DNA of 9,772 nucleotides from Acidimicrobiales bacterium. GTDB taxonomy: Bacteria; Actinomycetota; Acidimicrobiia; Acidimicrobiales; CADCSY01. Both the position numbers and the translations under genes were made by a program. A model generated the notes under the pieces. The model searched no databases. It was not told the origin of the DNA and saw only the letters and a list, made by a program, of their open reading frames with translations. The DNA is taken from positions 1 to 9,772 of the forward strand of contig JAUJLZ010000055.1 in the NCBI GenBank assembly GCA_030447125.1. Direction: 5' to 3'. This document shows, one piece after another, positions 4,975-9,772 of the stretch (its first letter is position 1; each line of letters starts with the position of its first letter).

Positions 4975-7083
4975 TCAGCCGAGGAACTTGTCCGGGGTGA
5001 GGGGCAGGCGCCGGACCCTGATGCCCGTGGCGTGGTAGGCGGCGTTGGCCACGGCGGCGGCGGTGCCCACGATGCCGATCTCGCCGATCCCCTTCGTGCC
5101 CAGGGGGTTGACGTAGGGGTCGTGCTCGTCGACCCAGTGGGCCTCGATGGCGCCGACATCGGCGTTGGTGGCGATGTGGTACCCGGCGAGGTCGTGGTTG
5201 ACGATGTGGCCGAAGCGGGCGTCGAGGACGCTCTCCTCGAACAGGGCCATGGACAGACCCATGGTCATCCCGCCCAGGAACTGCGACCGGGCGGTGCGGG
5301 GGTTGACGACCCGACCGACGGCGAACACGCCGAGCAGGCGGGGCACCCGGACCTCGCCGGAGTCGGCCCGCACCCGCACCTCGGCGAACTGGGCGCCAAA
5401 GGCGTGCATGGCGAAGCGCTCGGTGTCGGGGTTGTCGGGCATGGACGCCTCGGCCTCGTCGCCCTCGACCGGGTCGTCGCCGAACTTCTCCCGGAAGGTG
5501 CGTGCGGCCTCGACGATGGTCGACCCCCAGCTGTTGGTGCCCGAGGACCCACCGGCCACCGAGGCCGGGGGCAGGGCGGTGTCGCCGATCTCCAGGGCGA
5601 TGCGCTCGACGGGGACGTCGAGAGCGTCGGCGGCGATCTGGGTCAGCGAGGTCCAGGTGCCGGTGCCGATGTCGGCCGCCCCGATGGCCACCCGGTAACG
5701 CCCGTGGGGACCGAGGCCGACGCTGGCCGACGAACCCGCCAGGCGGTGCACCGGGTAGGTGGAGGCGGCCACACCCAGGCCCACCCACCAGCCGTCCTCC
5801 AGGCGTGCCCCGGGGGTCGGGTCCCGGGTGTCCCAGGCGAAGCGCCGGGCGCCCTCTCGCAGGCAGCCCACCAGGTTGCGGCTGGAGAAGGGCTTGCCCG
5901 ACTCGGGGTCGACCTCGGGTTCGTTTCGGATCCGCACCTCGACGGGGTCGAGACCACAGGCGGCGGCCAACTCGTCCATGGCCACCTCGGGCCCGAACAT
6001 CCCGGGGCACTCGCCTGGCGCCCGCATCCACGAGGCCACGGCCACGTCGAGGGCGGCGAGGCGATGGGTGGTGCGGCGGTGGGGGGCGGCATACAGGGTC
6101 CGGGTGGCCACGGCGGTCTGCTCGGCGAACTCCTTGAGCCTCGAGGTCTGCTGGATCACCTCGAGGCTGACGGCCGACAGGCGGCCGTCCCCGTCGGCGG
6201 CGAGGCGGACGTGTTGGATGGTCGGCGTGCGGTAGCCGACCAGGGAGAACAGCTGCTGGCGGGTGAGGGACAGCTTCACCGGTCGACCGGGGACGAGCTG
6301 GGCGGCCAGGGCGGCGAGGATCACATGGGCGTGGGGCAGCCCCTTGGAGCCGAAGCCGCCCCCCACGTGGGGGGCGATGACCCGCACCTGCTCGGGGTCG
6401 AGGCCGAGCATGGGGGCCACGGTGGTGGCCACCGAGTGGGCGCCCTGGGTCGAGTCGTACAGGGTGAGCCCGTCGTGGCTCCGCACGGCGATGGTGGCGT
6501 GGGGCTCCATGGGGTTGGCGTGGTAGGTGGCGGTGGCGTAGGTCTCGTCCACCGTGACCGGGGCTGAGGCCAGGGCCGCCTCCACGTCTCCCTCGCTGGT
6601 GTCGGTGGGGAACCCGCCGCTCACCTGATCGGGGGCGTAGAGGTCGGTCCGGTCGCCCGAGAACGAAGCGTCGTGGGCCTCCTCGTCGTAGTCGACGCGC
6701 ACCGCGTGGGCAGCCTCGCGCGCCACCTCCGACGTCTCGGCCAGCACCGCGCCGATCAGCTGGCCCCGGAAGGCCACGGCGTCGGACTGGAGGATGGCCA
6801 GCTCGGCGTCATCGGCCGAGGCCAGGCGCGGTGCGTTCTCGTGGGTGAGGACGGCGATGACACCGTCCATGGCGTCGGCGGTGGCCGTGTGCACGGCGGT
6901 CACCCGGCCCCGGGCCACGGTGGCCTGCACGGGGTGCAGGTACAGCACGCCCTCCAACTGGTGCTCGAAGGCATAGGTGGCCGTCCCGGTGACCTTGGCC
7001 GGACCGTCGATGCGCACCAGGTCGCGCCCCACGGCCCGGGACGACGCCACGCCGTTCCCCTTCGACGGCTCGCGCTGGGTCAC
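4975..7083 (-). CDS. paoC: Xanthine dehydrogenase-family molybdopterin-binding (Mo) subunit, PaoC-like
   Basis: The large catalytic subunit of a molybdenum hydroxylase, which oxidises aldehydes or N-heterocycles with water as oxygen donor. It has 702 residues from GTG 7083, close to the roughly 730 of PaoC. The N-terminal a/b-hammerhead domain spans about 15-135 (VRIDGPAKVTGTATYAFE). The cofactor-binding region follows, with GGGFGSK (241-247), WMRAPGECPG (352-361) and GAADIGTGTWTSLTQIAAD (468-486). Near the C-terminus GTKGIGEIG (662-670) supplies the conserved catalytic glutamate, E668. The GTG start overlaps the FAD-subunit stop by four bases (GTGA), so translation is coupled. The overall motif order and the 4Fe-4S-bearing partner point to the PaoC/YagR branch rather than to true xanthine dehydrogenase. 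The actual substrate is not determinable. No cofactor-insertion chaperone (XdhC/PaoD type) is in the window. Confidence 0.92.
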   Translation of the reverse strand: MTQREPSKGNGVASSRAVGRDLVRIDGPAKVTGTATYAFEHQLEGVLYLHPVQATVARGRVTAVHTATADAMDGVIAVLTHENAPRLASADDAELAILQSDAVAFRGQLIGAVLAETSEVAREAAHAVRVDYDEEAHDASFSGDRTDLYAPDQVSGGFPTDTSEGDVEAALASAPVTVDETYATATYHANPMEPHATIAVRSHDGLTLYDSTQGAHSVATTVAPMLGLDPEQVRVIAPHVGGGFGSKGLPHAHVILAALAAQLVPGRPVKLSLTRQQLFSLVGYRTPTIQHVRLAADGDGRLSAVSLEVIQQTSRLKEFAEQTAVATRTLYAAPHRRTTHRLAALDVAVASWMRAPGECPGMFGPEVAMDELAAACGLDPVEVRIRNEPEVDPESGKPFSSRNLVGCLREGARRFAWDTRDPTPGARLEDGWWVGLGVAASTYPVHRLAGSSASVGLGPHGRYRVAIGAADIGTGTWTSLTQIAADALDVPVERIALEIGDTALPPASVAGGSSGTNSWGSTIVEAARTFREKFGDDPVEGDEAEASMPDNPDTERFAMHAFGAQFAEVRVRADSGEVRVPRLLGVFAVGRVVNPRTARSQFLGGMTMGLSMALFEESVLDARFGHIVNHDLAGYHIATNADVGAIEAHWVDEHDPYVNPLGTKGIGEIGIVGTAAAVANAAYHATGIRVRRLPLTPDKFLG

Positions 7084-8072
7084 GCTCGCTCTCCCTCGGC
7101 CAACTGCAGCAACGTCGACACCATGATGGTGCGGACCATGGGCAGTTTGAAGGCGTTGCCGCCCAGTGGGCGGGCCTCGGCCAGCTCGGCCTCGGCCGCG
7201 GCGCGGAAGGAGTCGACGTTCGCCGGCGACCCCCGAAGGGTGTCCTCGGCGATGGTGGCCCGCCAGGGCTTGTGGGCCACTCCTCCGAGCGCGATGCGCA
7301 CGTCGCCTACCACGCCGTCGTGCACGTCGAGGGCTGCTCCCACCGAGACGAGGGCGAAGGCGTAGGAGGCCCGGTCACGCACCTTGCGGTAGTGCGAGTG
7401 CGTCCCCATGGGCAGCGCCGGCAGGTCCACGGCGGTGATGAGGTCGCCGTGCTCTAAGGTGGTGTCCCGCTGGGGCTCGGCCCCGGGCAGGCGGTGCAGG
7501 TCGACCATGGGGACGCTGCGCTGGCCTCCCCGGCCCTGCACCTGCACCACGGCTCCGAGGGCGGCCATGGCCACCGCCATGTCGGAGGGATGGACGGCCA
7601 CGCAGTGCTCCGACGCACCGAGGATGGCGTGGTTGCGGGTCCATCCGTCGATCGCCGAGCAGCCCGAGCCCGGCTCCCGCTTGTTGCAGGGGGTGGTGAC
7701 GTCTTGGAAGTACACGCAGCGCGTGCGCTGCAGGAGGTTCCCGGCCGTGGTGGCCAGGTTGCGCAACTGGCCCGAGGCGCCGGCGAGGAGGGCCTGGGAG
7801 AGCACCGGGTAGCGCCGGCGGATGGTCGGGTCGGCGGCCAGGTCGCTGTTGCGCATGGCCGCGCCGATGCGCACGCCTCCGTCGGGAAGGGCCTCGATGC
7901 CCTGGCCCGTGAGCCGGGCCACGTCAACGAGCACGTCGGGGCGGGCCACGCCCAGCTTCATGAGGTCGACCAGGTTGGTCCCCCCGCCGAGGAAGGTGGC
8001 CGTGGGGTCCTCCGCCAACAGGGCCACGGCCGCCGCCGGGTCGTCCGGACGCTCGTAGCGGAAGGGCTTCAC
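7080..8072 (-). CDS. paoB: FAD-binding subunit with extra 4Fe-4S cluster, PaoB-like
   Basis: The medium subunit of the molybdenum hydroxylase carries FAD and passes electrons to the final acceptor. It has 330 residues, close to PaoB. FAD-binding motifs are FLGGGTNLVDLMK (27-39) and QLRNLATTAGNLLQRT (102-117). Four cysteines, C119, C129, C138 and C157, lie in a loop (RTRCVYFQD, PCNKREPGSGCSA, SEHCVA) of the kind that binds an additional 4Fe-4S cluster in PaoB and in the 4-hydroxybenzoyl-CoA reductase beta subunit; ordinary xanthine dehydrogenase FAD subunits lack it. The frame extends to 8474 but the extension is arginine-rich noise over the 2Fe-2S gene. GTG 8072 is chosen because it overlaps the preceding stop by four bases (GTGA) and starts the conserved MKPFRYERPDD. 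Confidence 0.92.
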   Translation of the reverse strand: MKPFRYERPDDPAAAVALLAEDPTATFLGGGTNLVDLMKLGVARPDVLVDVARLTGQGIEALPDGGVRIGAAMRNSDLAADPTIRRRYPVLSQALLAGASGQLRNLATTAGNLLQRTRCVYFQDVTTPCNKREPGSGCSAIDGWTRNHAILGASEHCVAVHPSDMAVAMAALGAVVQVQGRGGQRSVPMVDLHRLPGAEPQRDTTLEHGDLITAVDLPALPMGTHSHYRKVRDRASYAFALVSVGAALDVHDGVVGDVRIALGGVAHKPWRATIAEDTLRGSPANVDSFRAAAEAELAEARPLGGNAFKLPMVRTIMVSTLLQLAEGERA

Positions 8073-8593
8073 CGCCGGCGACGTGGGGCGCTGGCGTGCT
8101 CGGCGATGGCAGGGACGATGTTGGCGTAGGCCCCGCACCGGCAGAGGTTCCCGCTCATGCGCTCGCGTATCTCGTCGCCGTCGAGCACGGCGCCCTCCTC
8201 GTCCTCGGTCCGGCTCACCGCGCTGGGCCAGCCCGCCTCGGCCTCGGCCAGCATGCCCACGGCCGAACAGATCTGTCCCGGCGTGCAGTACCCGCACTGG
8301 AAGGCGTCGTGGTCGAGGAACGACTGCTGCAGGGGGTGCAGGGCATCGGCGGTGCCCAGCCCCTCGATGGTGATGACGTCGCCACCCTGGTGGGCGACGG
8401 CCAGGGCCAGGCAGCTGTTCACCCGCCGGCCTTCGAGCAGGACCGTGCACGCCCCGCACTGCCCGTGATCGCACCCCTTCTTGGCGCCGGTGAGCCCGAG
8501 GCGCTCACGCAGGGCGTCGAGCAGCGTGGTACGGGTGTCGACCACCAGCCGGCGCTCCCTCCCGTTGACCTGCAGCGCGATCTCGATGTCCAT
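8069..8593 (-). CDS. paoA: 2Fe-2S subunit of the molybdenum hydroxylase, PaoA-like
   Basis: The small electron-transfer subunit has 174 residues from ATG 8593. The plant-ferredoxin-type cluster is bound by C41, C46, C49 and C61 (GCDHGQCGACT then NSC). The second, all-helical cluster is bound by C100, C103, C151 and C153 (QCGYCTPGQ and GNLCRCGAY). The insert GWPSAVSRTEDEEG (121-134) before the last cysteine pair resembles the PaoA/YagT branch. GAGAGG eight bases before the ATG is a good ribosome-binding site and supports this start; the frame continues upstream to 8803 but without conserved sequence. E. coli PaoA has a twin-arginine export signal; none is present here, so the enzyme is inferred to be cytoplasmic. 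This is the first gene of the operon. Confidence 0.92.
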   Translation of the reverse strand: MDIEIALQVNGRERRLVVDTRTTLLDALRERLGLTGAKKGCDHGQCGACTVLLEGRRVNSCLALAVAHQGGDVITIEGLGTADALHPLQQSFLDHDAFQCGYCTPGQICSAVGMLAEAEAGWPSAVSRTEDEEGAVLDGDEIRERMSGNLCRCGAYANIVPAIAEHASAPRRRR

Positions 8594-8612
8594 GGGCTGG
8601 CCTCTCGTCCTC

Positions 8613-8647
8613 GGTCGACGCTCTACCCGCCCAGGTTCGACCGTCAC
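8613..8647 (-). promoter_or_regulatory. Candidate promoter of the molybdenum hydroxylase operon
   Basis: Reading on the minus strand, GTGACG (8647-8642) and TAGAGC (8625-8620) are separated by 16 bases. They would start transcription near 8613, about 20 bases before the ATG at 8593, leaving room for the GAGAGG ribosome-binding site. The -10 lacks the final T of TANNNT, so this is only a candidate. No recognisable regulator site or regulator gene is nearby. Confidence 0.25.
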
Positions 8648-8684
8648 CGAGCCGTGGGCGGCTGCTGGTCTGTCATCCTGAAGC

Positions 8685-8834
8685 ATGGCCGATGACCTGG
8701 CGGAGCTCATCCTGGCCGATGCCGCCGGGTGGCGGAGCTGGCTGGAGGAGCACCACGAGCGCATAGGGGGCGTGTGGCTCGTCCTGGCCAAGAAGGGCAC
8801 CACCTATCCCCAGAAGCGATCGCGGCCCGGCTGA
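8685..8834 (+). pseudogene. Truncated YdeI/OmpD-associated-type protein remnant
   Basis: ATG 8685 to TGA 8832-8834 encodes 49 residues. The block WRSWLEEHHERIGGVWLVLA (16-35) followed by KKGTT matches the N-terminal signature of the YdeI/OmpD-associated (YdhG/YdeI) family, whose members are normally about 180-200 residues. After TTYP the frame turns into QKRSRPG and stops. In the frame that skips two bases at 8811-8812, TYP is followed by EAIAARL, which resembles the family's usual TYDEALxxAL continuation, so a frameshift is likely. That frame also loses similarity within about ten residues, where the converging HEPN gene begins. I read it as a broken gene cut by a frameshift and by arrival of the neighbouring module. 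A functional 49-residue peptide is possible but less likely. Confidence 0.55.
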
Positions 8835-8859
8835 ACGGGTCGAAAGGTTGTCCCCGGTC

Positions 8860-9273
8860 TCACAAGTCGGGCGGGGGGTCCTCCTCGTCAGGTCCGTTCC
8901 TCGCGGTCTCGGTTACCAGGTCCCGGCAGTGCTTCAGCAGGGCGAAGACCTCCTCGATGAGGCGTCCGATCTCCTCAGTCGTGGCCGCGAACGGCTCCTT
9001 GCCGTAGTCGGCGGCGGCGCGCAGATCGAACAGGTGCCGGAGCAAGGGCGTCGGGCCGAACGTCTGCTCGTACCGGTGGATGAGGCCAGAGTGGGTCTTG
9101 GCGTGGGTTCCTCGCACGATGAGCGACGCCCGCACCGCATGGAACGCGGCGTAGTACAGGCGGCTGGTCGCGCTCTCGCGAGCGTCAGCGCCGTGCAGCA
9201 GTCTGGCATCCTTGAGCGCCTGCTCCGCCCGACGCAGGTCCTCGGCGGCGAAGTCCTCCTGGCCAGGGGTCAC
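8860..9273 (-). CDS. HEPN-domain protein (UPF0332-type), partner of a nucleotidyltransferase
   Basis: 137 residues from GTG 9273, which overlaps the stop of the nucleotidyltransferase by four bases (GTGA). It is all-helical, with the UPF0332/HEPN hallmarks SRLYYAAFHAVRA (37-49), THAKTHSGLI (56-65) and LFDLRAAADYG (81-91), and an acidic, proline-rich tail. HEPN proteins paired with minimal nucleotidyltransferases often act as RNase toxins neutralised by AMPylation or complex formation. Here the C-terminal-helix motif reads R85-x3-D89-Y90, with aspartate at the place where active HepT-type toxins have histidine (RxxxxHxY); the only R-x6-H match (R38 to H45) is in an earlier helix. Toxicity is therefore uncertain, and a substrate-recognition or regulatory partner role is possible. 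Confidence 0.85.
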   Translation of the reverse strand: MTPGQEDFAAEDLRRAEQALKDARLLHGADARESATSRLYYAAFHAVRASLIVRGTHAKTHSGLIHRYEQTFGPTPLLRHLFDLRAAADYGKEPFAATTEEIGRLIEEVFALLKHCRDLVTETARNGPDEEDPPPDL

Positions 9274-9620
9274 AGCCGCACCGACTCCTTGCGCAACTCT
9301 TCATAGAAGCCTGATGCTCGGGACCGGGGCGCGTGGTAGGTCTCGAAGTCGCTGGTCACTGGCATCAGGGTGAGGTCGATCGAACCGGCCAGGTCCCACA
9401 CGGCGTGCCGATCCTGGGTGTCGCACCCGTCGAGCAGCACGAGCACGTCGATGTCGGACTCGTCGTGGTCGTCGCCTCGTACCTTGGAACCGAACAGCCG
9501 GAGGTCGCGCAACCGTGGCCCAAAGTGGCGCCGGGCTGCGTCACGGAACGCTTCGACCGAGCGCCGGTCCTCGGGCTTCAGGCTGGCCAGGACCTCCTCC
9601 ACCGGAACGGGCGAGACCAT
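9270..9620 (-). CDS. Minimal nucleotidyltransferase (MNT), antitoxin-like partner of the HEPN gene
   Basis: With ATG 9620 this gives 116 residues. The polymerase-beta-type nucleotidyltransferase motif is intact: G44-S45, ten residues, then D56-I57-D58 (GSKVRG then SDIDVLV), which fits the GSX10DXD pattern of MntA-type antitoxins. A third carboxylate is likely D82 in SIDLTLMP. Such proteins transfer AMP to a tyrosine of the partner HEPN toxin. An in-frame GTG at 9644 would add eight residues; ATG 9620 is preferred because TAGCAT (9634-9629, TANNNT) lies eight bases upstream and would give a nearly leaderless mRNA. The HEPN gene follows with a GTGA overlap, so the order is nucleotidyltransferase first. 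Beyond the motif, cognate pairing is inferred from adjacency. Confidence 0.87.
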   Translation of the reverse strand: MVSPVPVEEVLASLKPEDRRSVEAFRDAARRHFGPRLRDLRLFGSKVRGDDHDESDIDVLVLLDGCDTQDRHAVWDLAGSIDLTLMPVTSDFETYHAPRSRASGFYEELRKESVRL

Positions 9621-9738
9621 GGAACTTGATGCTATCGAGCGCACCCTTGTGACCTTCTTGCGGCCAGACGACGTGCCGGTCCTGGCTGCGGATCAGGTCA
9701 AGCAGGGCTAAGGCTCGGGCCAGGACAGGCTGAAGCAG

Positions 9739-9767
9739 CGTTGGTCCCGGGTGCCCGGGGACCAACG
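9739..9767. repeat. Strong inverted repeat (possible terminator or transposon/REP-like end)
   Basis: CGTTGGTCCC (9739-9748) and GGGACCAACG (9758-9767) are perfect 10-bp reverse complements around a 9-base centre, GGGTGCCCG, which can itself pair partly (GGG with CCC). It lies in the 128 bases right of the nucleotidyltransferase, where I see no convincing gene. There is no T-run. It could be a U-less terminator for a gene coming from the right edge, or the end of a mobile or palindromic repeat. Confidence 0.5.
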
Positions 9768-9772
9768 GCCCC

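Noticed and set aside
4969..4984. CCTCG/CGAGG hairpin overlapping the end of the Mo-subunit gene
   Set aside because: A 5-bp stem partly inside coding sequence is expected by chance at this GC content.
4960..6567. Plus-strand open frame of 535 codons opposite the Mo subunit
   Set aside because: It is Gly/His/Val-rich without any recognisable motif and is an antisense shadow of the molybdopterin subunit, whose motifs are complete.
9619..9711. 30-residue plus-strand frame starting within the palindromic CCATGG at the nucleotidyltransferase start
   Set aside because: The sequence looks reasonably protein-like, but there is no ribosome-binding site, no recognisable motif, and it is too short to tell from chance.
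9541..9765. Minus-strand 74-codon frame upstream of and overlapping the nucleotidyltransferase
   Set aside because: It overlaps the transferase start in another frame, is Gly/Pro-rich, and has no support.
1..9772. CRISPR arrays, tRNAs, riboswitches, insertion sequences
   Set aside because: No spaced direct repeats, cloverleaf, conserved aptamer core or transposase was seen on either strand.

Overview
The window is very GC-rich. Codon third positions are dominated by G and C, GTG starts are common, and several promoter-like -10 hexamers lie so close to a start codon that the mRNA would be leaderless or nearly so. This fits a high-GC actinobacterium, possibly Acidimicrobiia-like, but no marker gene fixes the taxonomy. 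No rRNA, tRNA, CRISPR array or intact transposase is visible.

Layout. (1) Positions 1-360, minus strand: two small predicted membrane proteins of unknown function, joined TAG-ATG; the second runs off the left edge. (2) 366-4920: a compatible-solute (glycine betaine/choline/carnitine class, OpuC/OsmU-like) ABC importer split over both strands. The CBS-domain ATPase points left, two permeases point right from a 43-bp divergent gap, and the lipoprotein binding protein lies further right after an opposite-strand NmrA-type NAD(P)-binding gene. (3) 4975-8593, minus strand: a three-gene molybdenum hydroxylase operon (2Fe-2S, FAD/4Fe-4S and Mo-cofactor subunits) resembling the PaoABC aldehyde oxidoreductase, with 4-nt GTGA overlaps at both junctions. 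(4) 8685-8834, plus strand: a truncated, apparently frameshifted remnant of a YdeI/OmpD-associated-type gene. (5) 8860-9620, minus strand: a nucleotidyltransferase (MNT) plus HEPN (UPF0332-type) pair, the layout of a toxin-antitoxin-like module. (6) 9645-9772: no convincing gene; a strong 10-bp inverted repeat lies near the right edge.

The most remarkable object is the binding protein at 3940-4920. Its two halves are in reversed order: after the lipoprotein signal comes what is normally the C-terminal half of an OpuCC/OsmX-type domain, then the block that normally follows the signal peptide, and the protein stops just where the first half begins. It reads as a complete, circularly permuted binding protein. 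Permuted order is known in Bacillus subtilis OpuAC, but the cut here appears to lie at a different place.

How the genes work together: binding protein, two permeases and ATPase would form one importer, with the ATPase's CBS pair as the likely ionic-strength sensor. The molybdenum enzyme is an independent redox system, cytoplasmic because no Tat signal is seen. The MNT-HEPN pair beside a broken gene looks like an accessory insertion.
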